From Natrinema sp. SYSU A 869 (lineage in GTDB: Archaea > Halobacteriota > Halobacteria > Halobacteriales > Natrialbaceae): DNA of 64,000 nt. Positions 45,024 to 54,294 of the stretch are shown one piece after another. The stretch spans positions 372,001-436,000 of the forward strand of contig NZ_CP082249.1 in assembly GCF_019879105.1 (NCBI RefSeq). The letters run 5' to 3'. A program made the position numbers and the translations under genes. The notes beneath the pieces were generated by a model. It had not been told where the DNA came from, did no database searches, and worked only from the letters and a program-made list of their open reading frames with translations. Position 1 is the stretch's first letter; each line of letters starts with the position of its first letter.

Positions 45024-45887
45024 CTACGCGACTTCGAGCCACGGTACCTCCATGAGCGGCGGGATGTGTGTTTCGATATGGTGTTCCCAGACCCCCTCCT
45101 CGCCGAATGCCTCCCCGTGGTCGGCGGTCACGACGACGCGGCCGTCCAGTTCCTCGACTAGGTCGGCGACGGACTCGAGTGCGATCCGGAGGTTCTCCTC
45201 GTACAGTTCCAACGCTGCCTCTCGCGTCCCGTTCTTGACGAGATCGGCCGGGTCGAGTTCGAGCCAGAGTCCTGCCTTCTGGGCGAGTTCGCTGCCCTCG
45301 AGTGTGTTCTCGACTTTCGGCCGGATCGAGTCGCCGAGCGACGAGAGCGCACCGCTATCGTCACCGCCGTCGCCCTTTTCGGCCTCCTCCTGTTTGCGGA
45401 TCCCCTTCTGGATCTGCTTGAGCTTCTGTCCCTTTCCGCGGGAGAGGTAGGGGGCGTGTGGCTGCATGTAGTGAATTACCGTCCGCTCGGCCCCCTCGAC
45501 GGCCTCGGGGTTGTTTCGGAACGCCTCCGCCATACTCTCGGGTGGCACCGTTCCGAGATCATCGTCCCAACCGGACTTCCACACGTCGAAGACGTTGCTG
45601 ATGTGATTGGATGCCGACCACTCGTAGTCGCAACTCGCCCCCCACTTGAGTTCGTTCAGCGGAATCCCGAGATCGTTGATGAAGGGATTCCCCGAAAAGT
45701 ACGCGATATCGTGCTCGTCGGTGAAAGTCCGATACGCCCACTCCGGTGTCGAGGAACCCGTACTCCAGCGCTTCTCTAAGGTCCCGTCGAGGTACTCGTC
45801 GTAAACGTCGCTGAACACGTCGTACCGGCACGCATCCAGCACCAGACAGTAGTCCCACTCCGACTCGAGGAAGTGCTGGTCGTCCAT
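45024..45887 (-). CDS. Alkaline phosphatase/sulfatase superfamily protein
   Basis: A 287-residue protein. The N-terminus WDYCLVLDACRYDVFSDVY and the C-terminal VVVTADHGEAFGEEGVWEHHIET supply the metal-binding Asp and His residues of the alkaline-phosphatase fold. Between them is a mixed helical section with a polar, Lys/Asp-rich insert. It has no classical sulfatase CxPxR motif. It could be a phosphoglycerol or phospho-sugar transferase or hydrolase acting on surface glycans. It lies directly upstream of the glycosyltransferase pair on the same strand, with a 93-bp gap. Confidence 0.75.
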   Translation of the reverse strand: MDDQHFLESEWDYCLVLDACRYDVFSDVYDEYLDGTLEKRWSTGSSTPEWAYRTFTDEHDIAYFSGNPFINDLGIPLNELKWGASCDYEWSASNHISNVFDVWKSGWDDDLGTVPPESMAEAFRNNPEAVEGAERTVIHYMQPHAPYLSRGKGQKLKQIQKGIRKQEEAEKGDGGDDSGALSSLGDSIRPKVENTLEGSELAQKAGLWLELDPADLVKNGTREAALELYEENLRIALESVADLVEELDGRVVVTADHGEAFGEEGVWEHHIETHIPPLMEVPWLEVA

Positions 45888-46014
45888 TCGTTGCGGCTAC
45901 CTTTCGATTCGACCCCTGTATTCTTATTGGTTCTTGAAAGTCACCGTTATCGCCCCGATAGACCCGGTTTATCCGCACTTGCACCTGTTTCCGCCGGCAG
46001 GTCGATTCGGTGAT

Positions 46015-47691
46015 TCACTCGAGATAGCCGAGTTCGCGGAGCCGATCCTGAGTCGCCTCGTCGGCGTCGGCCAGGACGTCCGCGTCGTCGGCGACCATCT
46101 CACTCGGATCGTCCCATGCACCGCCGACGGCGTCCTCGAATCGGGCGAGTGCCCGTTCGGTCGCGGCGACGACGTCGTCGTCCATCGGGTCGATCGGTGA
46201 CTCCTCGCGCGGATCGTCGTCGAGCCGATAGCCTTCGTCCGGTACGAGATCGGCGCGGACATACTTCGCGTCGGTGCTGCGGGCGGCCCGAAGTCGCGAG
46301 TAGGCCCGGTGATCCGCCGGGAGCGTGGCTCCGGCCTCGCTGGCCTTCTGCTCCAAGTGGTGGAGTTCGATGACCGGTTGGGCGTACTCCACGAACGCGT
46401 ACTCAGTATCGTCGTTGCCATCCAGAACGGCCTGCTGGCCGGGATCCGGATCCGTGGCCCCGTCGAAGGCTCTATACTCGCTCGAGAGCAGCGAACGTGT
46501 CGGGTCGCGAGCGACAGGGCCGTTCTCCGTCCTCGTCCCGACCACAGTGTCGGGATCGACTGCCAGCGCATCGAGGGTCGTGTGATAGAGGTCGAGCAAT
46601 TCGACGAGATCGTCGCGCCGCCCGGCCTCGAGGGTGGGGTGTTTCACCAGCAGCGGGACGTTGATCAGTTCGTCGTAGAGCGCGAACTCGTGACCGTAGA
46701 GGTCGTGCTCGCCGTGGAGTTCGCCGTGGTCCGCACAGACGACGACGGTCGTCTCTTCCCACTGGTCGGTCGCGCGCAGCCAGTCGAATAAGCGACCGAG
46801 TTCGGCGTCCATGTGGGCGATCTCGGCGTCGTACAGCCCCCGAATGTCGTCCCACTCCTCGTCGTCGATGTCCCGGACGCCGGCGTTGTACTCCTTCGAG
46901 TTCTGACAGACGGCGTCCGGATCGACGCCGGGAGCGAACGCCTCGCGGTACTCGGCGGGCGGGTAGTACGGCAGGTGGGCGTCCATCAGGTTGACGAACG
47001 CGAACCAGCCCCGGTCGCTCTCGCTGTCGTCGACGAAGGACCTCGTCCGATCGATGACCGACGGTGTCTTCGTGTCGGCCCCTTCACCGCTCGCCAGTCG
47101 TTCGTGTGCCATCGCCCCGAGCCTGACGAGCGTCGACGCCAGCTCGCGGAGGTAGTCATTGTCGTTGACGGTCTGCCACGCGCTCGCCAGCGGCCCAGAG
47201 AGCACGTCTCGAGGCAGTATTTCGAAGAACGAGTCATGCTCGTCGAACCCGTCGGTGAGGCTGGTGTAGGGGGTGATCCACGCGTTCGAGGAGTAACATG
47301 CCGTGTCGTACCCTGCAGACGACAGGGCCGATGCGAGGGTCGTGACGTTGTCAAGGTACGGACTCCCCTGATCGGCCCCGTGTTGGCTCGGATAGAGACC
47401 GGTAAACAGCGAAGCGTGGACCGGTAACGTCCACGGTGCGGGCGCGACCGCCGACTCGAAAATGGTCGCCTCCTCAGCGAACCGCGAGAGGGTGGGCGCC
47501 GTCTCCCGTTCGTAGCCGTACGGGCCGAGGTGATCCTTCCGGACCGTGTCCAGGACGACGAACAGGACGTTCGACGGAGCCGTCTCGTCTCGCCTCGCAG
47601 GGTCCGCTCCGCTTCCTCGAGCCGTCGACCGTGAGTACACCCCGTCGCTGGAGAGCAAAGACGACGCTGCCGGGAGAGCGAGATCGGTCAT
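46015..47691 (-). CDS. Sulfatase-fold enzyme with Thr in the nucleophile position
   Basis: A 558-residue sulfatase-family protein. NVLFVVLDTVRKDHLG gives the first metal-binding Asp (48). The active-site motif reads APWTLPVHASLFTGLYPSQHG: in true sulfatases a Cys or Ser becomes formylglycine, but here Thr88 precedes LP. Thr nucleophiles are known in LtaS-type phosphoglycerol transferases. TTVVVCADHGELHGEHDLYGHEFALYDE completes the metal site. The C-terminus is long and acidic. The enzyme may transfer or cleave phosphodiester groups, not sulfate. Same strand as the smaller relative, 127 bp upstream. Confidence 0.82.
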   Translation of the reverse strand: MTDLALPAASSLLSSDGVYSRSTARGSGADPARRDETAPSNVLFVVLDTVRKDHLGPYGYERETAPTLSRFAEEATIFESAVAPAPWTLPVHASLFTGLYPSQHGADQGSPYLDNVTTLASALSSAGYDTACYSSNAWITPYTSLTDGFDEHDSFFEILPRDVLSGPLASAWQTVNDNDYLRELASTLVRLGAMAHERLASGEGADTKTPSVIDRTRSFVDDSESDRGWFAFVNLMDAHLPYYPPAEYREAFAPGVDPDAVCQNSKEYNAGVRDIDDEEWDDIRGLYDAEIAHMDAELGRLFDWLRATDQWEETTVVVCADHGELHGEHDLYGHEFALYDELINVPLLVKHPTLEAGRRDDLVELLDLYHTTLDALAVDPDTVVGTRTENGPVARDPTRSLLSSEYRAFDGATDPDPGQQAVLDGNDDTEYAFVEYAQPVIELHHLEQKASEAGATLPADHRAYSRLRAARSTDAKYVRADLVPDEGYRLDDDPREESPIDPMDDDVVAATERALARFEDAVGGAWDDPSEMVADDADVLADADEATQDRLRELGYLE

Positions 47692-48064
47692 GGGACTACT
47701 GCGTTACTCGGACGGTCCGCAATTTGTTATGGAGCAGGTACACCACGGAAACCGACTGCACACTGTCGTAGTGGATCATTGACCCGTGTTCAACAGTTGA
47801 GTCGATCTCCCCGCCTCGAGACCGCGTATCGGTTTCATCGGTGCGAGCGGCTCCAAAAGCCGGTACGAAAGCCGGTGACTGGTCAGTAACCGATCTCTCC
47901 GTGTGCCGCCGACGGATAATACTCGATTGGTAGCGCCGAATCACGCCCGTTCCAGATTCGACCGCGAGAGCCGGAAAGAGAGATCGACCGAGAGTCAGCA
48001 ATCGATCGAAGCAAGGGCTGGCAGCAATCAGACGTTTCAAGTCACCTGATGATTCATACCAGCC
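47692..48064. other. Divergent promoter region between sulfatase and flippase genes
   Basis: Both flanking genes start outward from here. A 114-codon minus-strand frame (48040-47696) exists but has a Ser/Thr/Arg-rich composition and no recognisable domain. I see no RNA gene. A/T-rich patches near 47910-47925 may serve as promoters. Confidence 0.4.
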
Positions 48065-49084
48065 ATGGACGAGCGAAACCGGCGTGCATATCTCATCGGA
48101 GCCTTCGGTGCGATCGCGGTCCTCGCCGTCCTGTTTTTCATCGTCGGTGCACGCCCGATTCTCGACTCGTTGCTCTCAGCCGACCCCTTCCTCGTCGCGG
48201 CGACGTTCGGTCTCGCGCTCTGTTGGCTGGCCGTCTGGAGCCTAATGCTCCGAACCGTCCTCGCCACGCTCGGCATCGAGATTCCACTCATCAGGTCGTT
48301 TTTCGTCTACGCCGGGGCCGTCTTCGCCAACAACGTCACCCCGTTCGGTCAGGCCGGCGGCGAACCGGTCGCGGCGCTGCTCATCTCGAAGGTCTCCGAC
48401 TCACGCTACGAGACCGGACTCGTTGGGATCGCGAGCGTCGACGTCCTCAACGTCATCCCCTCGATTTCGCTCGTCTTCGTCGGCGTCGGCTACTACGCGA
48501 CCACCGCCGCCATCGGCGACCGCCTCGAGACGGCCGTCGGATCGGCCGTCGTGCTGATCAGCGCAATCTTGCTCGCGATGGGGCTCGTCTGGCGGTACCG
48601 GGACGCGATCATCGAGCGAGTCCCAGCCGTCATCGCGCCCCGTATCGGTCGACTCGGCCTCGAGCGATTCGATTCGGACACGCTCGAGGACGACCTCACA
48701 GACCGAATGGGGCGGTTCTTCGAGAACATCGAACGGATCGCGACGAACCGGTGGCGTCTCGGCGCGATTATCGGACTCTCGCTGTGTGGCTGGCTCTTTC
48801 AGACCGCGGCGCTGCTGGCGGCATTCGCCGCGCTGGGGCACAGCGTCCCGGTGTACGTCCTGTTATTCGCGATTCCGCTCGCGAATATCGCCGGTGCAGC
48901 CCCGCTCCCGGGCGGACTCGGTGGGATCGAGGCCGCATTCGTCACGCTGCTCGTCCCGACGACGGGGATCGAAGCGTCGGCCGTCACGGCGGCCGTGCTG
49001 CTCTTCAGAGGCGCGGTCTACTGGATGCCGATCCTCATCGGTGGTATCTCGGTGTCGGCGCTGGGAATCGGGCGGGTACAGTGA
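48065..49084 (+). CDS. AglD/LPG-synthase-like flippase-type membrane protein
   Basis: A 339-residue integral membrane protein with about eight helices and the conserved loop FANNVTPFGQAGGEPVAALL and later LANIAGAAPLPGGLGGIEAAFV. This is the UPF0104 family, which includes the membrane part of lysylphosphatidylglycerol synthases and AglD. Members flip or handle lipid-linked sugars. Its position divergent from the sulfatase and glycosyltransferase cluster strongly suggests a shared job in surface glycan or glycolipid assembly. No soluble catalytic domain is attached. Confidence 0.8.
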   Translation: MDERNRRAYLIGAFGAIAVLAVLFFIVGARPILDSLLSADPFLVAATFGLALCWLAVWSLMLRTVLATLGIEIPLIRSFFVYAGAVFANNVTPFGQAGGEPVAALLISKVSDSRYETGLVGIASVDVLNVIPSISLVFVGVGYYATTAAIGDRLETAVGSAVVLISAILLAMGLVWRYRDAIIERVPAVIAPRIGRLGLERFDSDTLEDDLTDRMGRFFENIERIATNRWRLGAIIGLSLCGWLFQTAALLAAFAALGHSVPVYVLLFAIPLANIAGAAPLPGGLGGIEAAFVTLLVPTTGIEASAVTAAVLLFRGAVYWMPILIGGISVSALGIGRVQ

Positions 49085-49152
49085 GTCGAAATTGGCCGGT
49101 TCCGAGCAGTTAACCCGTCCGAGGCCCGAATGCGAACAACCGCCCGAAATCG

Positions 49153-49665
49153 ATGTACCGAGACGGCCACGCCGGATTCAATGCGCTCCTGTATGCACCC
49201 TTTGTCCCACTCGTCAGCGCCAGCTACTCGCTCGAGGCGGCCCTCTGGGGAGCGGTGCTGGCACTTGCCGCGGCGACCCTCCCCGACTTTGATCAAGGGA
49301 TTCCGTGGATCGACCACCGTGGGCCGACCCATACTGTCTGGTTCGCCCTCCTATTCGGTCTGATAGCCGGTGCCGGGACGGTACTCGTTGCCCGCTCGAG
49401 TTTCGGTTCCGGTGGCGGGTTCACCTTCGGCTTCGGGTTCGTCATAGGGACGTGTGGGATCCTCGCCCACCTCGTGGGAGACGTCGTGACGCCGATGGGG
49501 ATCAGCCCGTTTGCGCCCGTCTCGCGGGCCCACATGACGCTCAACTGGTTCAAATCGAAGAACGAGGGGCTCAATCGGGCGTTCCTGCTCGTCGGGTCGG
49601 CAGCGTTACTAGGGGCGTTGCTGCTGGCGATCTATCGGCCGGTCCTGGTGACGCCCGCCGGTTAA
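49153..49665 (+). CDS. DUF457 (YdjM-like) membrane protein
   Basis: A 170-residue protein with four helices and the motifs LPDFDQGIPWIDHRGPTHTV and AHLVGDVVTPMGISPFAP. It is closely related to the gene at 28.6 kb (LPDCDHRLPLIDHRGPTHTV), so the two are paralogues. Predicted membrane-bound metal-dependent hydrolase of unknown substrate. Its stop overlaps that of the convergent third paralogue. Confidence 0.8.
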   Translation: MYRDGHAGFNALLYAPFVPLVSASYSLEAALWGAVLALAAATLPDFDQGIPWIDHRGPTHTVWFALLFGLIAGAGTVLVARSSFGSGGGFTFGFGFVIGTCGILAHLVGDVVTPMGISPFAPVSRAHMTLNWFKSKNEGLNRAFLLVGSAALLGALLLAIYRPVLVTPAG

Positions 49666-50189
49666 TTCGACCGTTGCTGAGAGGTATCGTCGGTCCGGGC
49701 CCACTCGCTGACGCCGTCCAGATCATTCGTCCGCAACGCGAGAATCCCCAGCGAGACCGACCAAAGCACGGTCGTCGCGATCACGCCGTGGACATCAAGG
49801 CCGGGACTCCACGTCGTCCTGACCGGGAACAGCCACTGAATGCCCATCGGCGACAGCGCGTCGATGAGGAGGTGTGAACTGATCGCGAGCGCGGCGGCGA
49901 GCGCGGTCGCCCGCGCTCGACGAACGCCGGCCGTCCCGACCGCCACTGCGTATACGCCGGCGACGACCACCAGCGCGAACAGCGGCGAGTGTGTGATCCC
50001 GCGGTGGACGAACGGCCACCCCCAGTCGGCCGGAAAGAGGAAGTCCGCGTCCGGGAGAAGCGCGAAAACAATACCCATCCACGCCCCCGTCCGCGGGCCG
50101 ACGCCGGTGAATCCGCGAGCGAGCGCGATGCCGACGGCAGCGTGTGTCGCGAACGCGACTGTCAGAAAGAGAATCCGCCCTCCCTCCAT
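49662..50189 (-). CDS. DUF457 (YdjM-like) membrane protein, diverged paralogue
   Basis: A 175-residue protein. Motifs are LLPDADFLFPADWGWPFVHRGITHSPL and SSHLLIDALSPMGIQWLFP, the same scaffold as the neighbouring gene but more diverged. The first helix begins GRILFLTVAFATHAAVGIALA. It converges with the previous gene (ends overlap by 4 nt), which would link their transcripts as antisense partners. Function unknown. Confidence 0.78.
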   Translation of the reverse strand: MEGGRILFLTVAFATHAAVGIALARGFTGVGPRTGAWMGIVFALLPDADFLFPADWGWPFVHRGITHSPLFALVVVAGVYAVAVGTAGVRRARATALAAALAISSHLLIDALSPMGIQWLFPVRTTWSPGLDVHGVIATTVLWSVSLGILALRTNDLDGVSEWARTDDTSQQRSN

Positions 50190-50370
50190 TGGTTCGACCT
50201 TCGACTGGAAGTGGAATATACCTTGTGTCCCTCGGCGATTCGATCCTGACTTCCGTACCGATCGTCGCTCGAGCGAGCGTGCGAGTGCGGGTACTTACGC
50301 GGGCTGCAACTGCAAGCCCACGATTTCAGTCGCCGAACGGAGTCATCTTGAAGGCGGATTCCGATCACCA

Positions 50371-50892
50371 ATGGTCCCGCTCCAACTCACAGAGACGCCG
50401 CCCTGGCTCGAGTCGCTGTTCACCTCGGAGATCGGATTCGCGATCCTGTTCGGCGTCTGTGTCCTCGAGGGAGCGATGTTGCTGCGGTTCATGCCCAGCG
50501 AACTCGTCGTGCCGGCTGCGCTGGCACTGATCGGCTCGTCGATCGCCGAGGCGGTCGCGATCGTCGTCCTCGCGGTCGTCGGGACGACCATCGGACAACT
50601 GCTTCTATTCGGTCTCGTCCGGCGCGCCGGCCGGGAGTACATCATGCAGACGCGGTGGGTCCCGATCAGCGAGTCGCGACTCGAGCGGTTCGACGGCTGG
50701 TTCGACCGCTGGGGACCCGTCGCCGTTCCGGTGAGCAATACGATGCTGTTCGTCCGGGGGCTGCTCACCGTTCCCGCCGGGTTATCGGAGATGGATCGGC
50801 GGTCGTTCCTCGTGCTGTCGGCGGCCGGTTCGCTGTCCTTCCAGTCGATCCTCGCCGCGCTCTACCTGTTCGGCGGCTATCTCCTCGTCTGA
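50371..50892 (+). CDS. DedA/SNARE-associated family membrane protein
   Basis: A 173-residue protein starting MVPLQLTETPPWLESLF, with a re-entrant loop and helices: FAILFGVCVLEGAMLLRFMPSELVVPAALAL, then VVGTTIGQLLLFGLVRRAG, and a last part FVRGLLTVPAGLSEMDRRSF. This is the DedA fold, which in bacteria flips undecaprenyl phosphate and other lipid carriers. Near a glycan locus, it may recycle lipid carriers, but this is inference. Upstream frames from 49840 are not credible. Confidence 0.8.
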   Translation: MVPLQLTETPPWLESLFTSEIGFAILFGVCVLEGAMLLRFMPSELVVPAALALIGSSIAEAVAIVVLAVVGTTIGQLLLFGLVRRAGREYIMQTRWVPISESRLERFDGWFDRWGPVAVPVSNTMLFVRGLLTVPAGLSEMDRRSFLVLSAAGSLSFQSILAALYLFGGYLLV

Positions 50893-50966
50893 GGGCGTCT
50901 GAAAACGTCAAAGCGGCCGTGATTTCTCGAGTTAGACGCTGGAAATAATCGGTTAGTAATACGTAC

Positions 50967-52537
50967 TTAGTTATCGGAGTCAACTGCTACCGGAAGAGTA
51001 CAAGACACCGTTGTCCCCTTGCCAGGGTCGGAGTCGATCCAATGTCGCCGCCGTGGCGCTCGATGATGCGCTCGCACAGCGCTAGCCCGATTCCCGTCCC
51101 CCCACCCTCCACTTGAGTGTGGAGGCTCTGGAATACGTCGAAAACGCGGTCGGTATCCGTGGGGTCGATACCAACACCCTCGTCGCGAACCGATACCGTC
51201 CACTCGTCGTCTGCCTGCTCGGCCGCGACATGAACCCGCGGTGGCTCCTCGCCACTATACTCGATAGCGTTATCCAGCAGATTTTGGAACACCTGCCGGA
51301 GTTGGTCGGTGTCGCCTTCGACGCAGGGGAGATCCTCCGAGACTATCTCCGCGTCGTCCTCCTCGATTTTCACCTGGAGGTCCTCGCGCACATCCTCGAG
51401 AACATCGTTCAGATTAACCACCTCGAATGAATCGCCTTGTGTTTCAACCCGCGAATACTCGAGCAACCCATCGATCATGTCACGCATCCGGTCGGCACCG
51501 TCGACGGCGAAGTCGATGAACTCCCGGCCGTCCTCGTCGAGGTCATCGCTGTAGCGACGGTCGATGAGTTCAAGGTAACTCGTGACCATCCGCAACGGCT
51601 CTTGGAGGTCGTGCGAGGCGGCATAGGCGAACTGCTCTAACTCCTCGTTGGACTCCTCGAGCTCTCGCTCATACGCCTTGCGCTCGAGTTCATTGCTCAC
51701 CCAGTTACTGAGCAGGCCGACAAACGCCACTTCCCAATCGGAAAACTCCTCGGTCCGTGCCTCCATCCCGTAGAAGCAGAACGTTCCGTACACTTCTCCG
51801 TGTACGATGACCGGTGTACCGAGATAACAGGAAATACCCCACTCAGGGTCGACCAATTCTGGAGCCTCCGCCGCAACGTCCTGGAGGACGAGCGTCTCCG
51901 CAGTCTCGACGACATGCGAACAGTTGGGAAGGGTCTCCAGCGGCGTCGTGTCACCTGACTCGAGGTCCACCTCCTCCGGAGTAGCCACGTGCTCAAAAAT
52001 GTACTCGCCATAATCTTCATTAACGCACGAGAGCGTCGCGAACTTGGTCCCGATTGCCGTGCGGACCACTTCGAGGAGCAATGTAATCTGCTGGGAGAAC
52101 GGTTGGTCTGGGGCCGCCATCACATCAGAAGCACGCCGGAGGGCTTGCTCACGCTCCTCGAGTTCCTGCTGACGGTCATCCGGGTCAGTGATGTCGCGTA
52201 CGTACACTGAAAGACCGGTTTCAGAGGGGTAGACACGTACCTCGAACCAGCTATCCTGCGGCGGATAGTACGCCTCGAACCTGACAGGTTCCTGAATCTC
52301 CATCGCACGTTCGAGTTCCCACTGGAATGTCGAATCGGTCATCACGGGAAACTCCTCCCAGATACCCTTCCCCTGGAGTTTCGCCTGCTCTCGCTGAAAC
52401 ATGGCTTCGGCTCGGTCGTTAAAATACGTAAATCGCCAGTCCTCATCAAGCGCGAAGACAGCATCAGTGACACGCTCAAGGACAGCTTCTGGAGAACTTT
52501 GACGGGAGGATTTGCCCGGTGTCTCTGGGCCAGTCAT
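50967..52537 (-). CDS. PAS-GAF sensor histidine kinase, frameshift near its end
   Basis: From MTGPETPGKS. A PAS domain (17-125: FALDEDWRFTYFNDRAEAMF) is followed by a GAF domain (about 145-285) with two Cys in CVNED and PNCSH. The HisKA box has phospho-acceptor His309 (YAASHDLQEPLRMV), then the ATPase motifs NLLDNAIEYS, RDEGVGIDP and GGGTGIGLAL. Near 51040 one T is missing from ATTTGG; in the shifted frame the true end reads IWIDSDPGKGTTVSCTLPVA, the normal last strand. There is no membrane helix, so it is cytoplasmic. No receiver gene is adjacent. Confidence 0.85.
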
Positions 52538-52782
52538 TAATATGTCCACTGCTTCGAGAGATATGGTCGTTACGCACATGCAGTGAGCGTTCCCACCCGA
52601 ATATTTGTAATGAATGACAGTACCATGTTGCTGTATTCTCTGTATTCAGCACGCGGTTTATATCAGGTACTGAGTGGGTTACAACCGGCAGCGTTACATC
52701 CTTTCCCAGTACATATCATTCGTCCCGCAGCGAACGGTCGAACGAAGCCACTAAAACGACTCTCCGACACCATTCGTCGATC

Positions 52783-54234
52783 TCAGTCGCCTTCACGATA
52801 GACCGGCAGCCGGAATCTGACTCCGGCGTCTCGGAGTTGCCACCTGACCTCGAGGCCGACCCAGAGCAGTCCCGTTAGGAGCGCGATGGCGATCGCCGCG
52901 AACTCCGACGGACCGATCCAGACCGGCGTCGCGAAGAGGAGACCGTTGTAGATCCGGTGGGGGAGAATCGATTCGATGAGATCACCGAGGAACCCGAACG
53001 GATCGAATCCGAACAGATCCCCGCCTTCGTCGTCGCTCTCGGCCGCTGTCCGCGACTCGAGACCGAGTTCCCGGGCGCTGTGCCCGCCTGCGCTCTCGTC
53101 ACCGGTCTCGAGGCGTTCGGCCTCGTAGGGGAGCGTGGATTCGACCTGCCAGACGATATCGCCGGACTCGTTGATCTCTATGACGCGGTTGCCGTGCGTG
53201 TCGGTGACGAGCGTATTCCCGTTCGGCAGGCGGTCTGCGTCACGCGGCCACTGCATCCGGTCGTCGGACCACTCCCAGGTGCGGGTCCACTCGCCATCCT
53301 CGCGCTGGAACTCCTGGACGCGGCCGTTCTCGGAGTCTGCGACGACGACAGCCGGCCCGCCCCGGCTTTCAGGGATGTAATCGGGATTGTGCTGTTCGTA
53401 CTGGACATCGTGCTCGTTTTCCGCGCCGAGCGTCCAGTCCTCGAGCAGGCCCTCTGCTGGATCGAGGAAGACGACTTGATCCTGATTCCGCAGGCTGGCC
53501 ATGATCCGGCCCTCCATCTCGCCGTCCTCGATGTATTCGACGTCGTTGATATGCGCCCAGTCACCGGGATACGCGCCGCCGCCCTCGACGGGGAACTCGC
53601 TCTGGGCGTCCCAGAGCCACTCGACGACCTCGGTCTCGGTGTTCACGACGAACACCTGATCCGCGACGATATCGGCGACGACGATGTGGGTCTCGTTGAT
53701 GCGGTCCGCGTCGTGCCACTCACCGGCGGTCTCCTTGTAGTCGTAGCGCTCATAGAGCACCTCAACCTCGCCGGTCGAGAGGTTCGCGCGCTCGATGACG
53801 TTCAGCGCACACGGCGGGTCGCTACAGGTCGGTCCCTCGTCGTGGATCGTGTCCGTCGCGGTGTACTCGACGGTCAGCGGCTCGCTCTCGACGGGGTCGA
53901 CGTCGAAGTACTTCGTCCGCGTGTTGTTGTAGTAGACGACCTCGCCGTCGGGGGCGTAGGCAGTGATCGTCCCGGCACGACCCGACTCGGTCACGACCGT
54001 GTGATTCTCCGTCGGCGGTGCGTCCGGAACGTCCTCGGCCGACGCCGTCGAGAGGCTGTTCGTGGACGCGTTGGCGACCACGGCCGCCGAGAGGACGATT
54101 ACGACGAGAAACGCGACTCGGAGCCGGTTTCGCGAGAGGAGCGAGCCGGCGCGAGCGAGCGAGGCGCGCGATCGGGCAATCATCTCACTACGTACTCTCC
54201 CGCCGTCCGAGGTAGCATTGTTCGTCGTTTGCAA
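52783..54234 (-). CDS. Arylsulfotransferase-like (ASST) secreted propeller protein
   Basis: A 483-residue membrane-anchored protein. The N-terminal helix (LRVAFLVVIVLSAAVVANA) and a second helix near the C-terminus (FAAIAIALLTGLLWVGLEV) flank a six-bladed beta-propeller with EWHDADRINETHIVVADI, DWAHINDVEYIE and QWPRDADRLPNGNTLVTDT, typical of ASST-family enzymes. Such enzymes transfer sulfate between phenolic groups. Here the role may be in surface or glycan sulfation, linking it by theme to the nearby sulfatase-fold genes, but the distance is 5 kb. Alternative start at 54183. Confidence 0.8.
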   Translation of the reverse strand: MQTTNNATSDGGRVRSEMIARSRASLARAGSLLSRNRLRVAFLVVIVLSAAVVANASTNSLSTASAEDVPDAPPTENHTVVTESGRAGTITAYAPDGEVVYYNNTRTKYFDVDPVESEPLTVEYTATDTIHDEGPTCSDPPCALNVIERANLSTGEVEVLYERYDYKETAGEWHDADRINETHIVVADIVADQVFVVNTETEVVEWLWDAQSEFPVEGGGAYPGDWAHINDVEYIEDGEMEGRIMASLRNQDQVVFLDPAEGLLEDWTLGAENEHDVQYEQHNPDYIPESRGGPAVVVADSENGRVQEFQREDGEWTRTWEWSDDRMQWPRDADRLPNGNTLVTDTHGNRVIEINESGDIVWQVESTLPYEAERLETGDESAGGHSARELGLESRTAAESDDEGGDLFGFDPFGFLGDLIESILPHRIYNGLLFATPVWIGPSEFAAIAIALLTGLLWVGLEVRWQLRDAGVRFRLPVYREGD

Positions 54235-54294
54235 TTCCTGACAGTGCCATCCGTCGACCGATCGAACGGCGACGAGAGCCGTCCAAATACTCGT

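Noticed and set aside
47696-48040. 114-codon minus-strand frame between sulfatase and flippase genes
   Set aside because: Composition is not typical of haloarchaeal proteins and the region must hold two divergent promoters.
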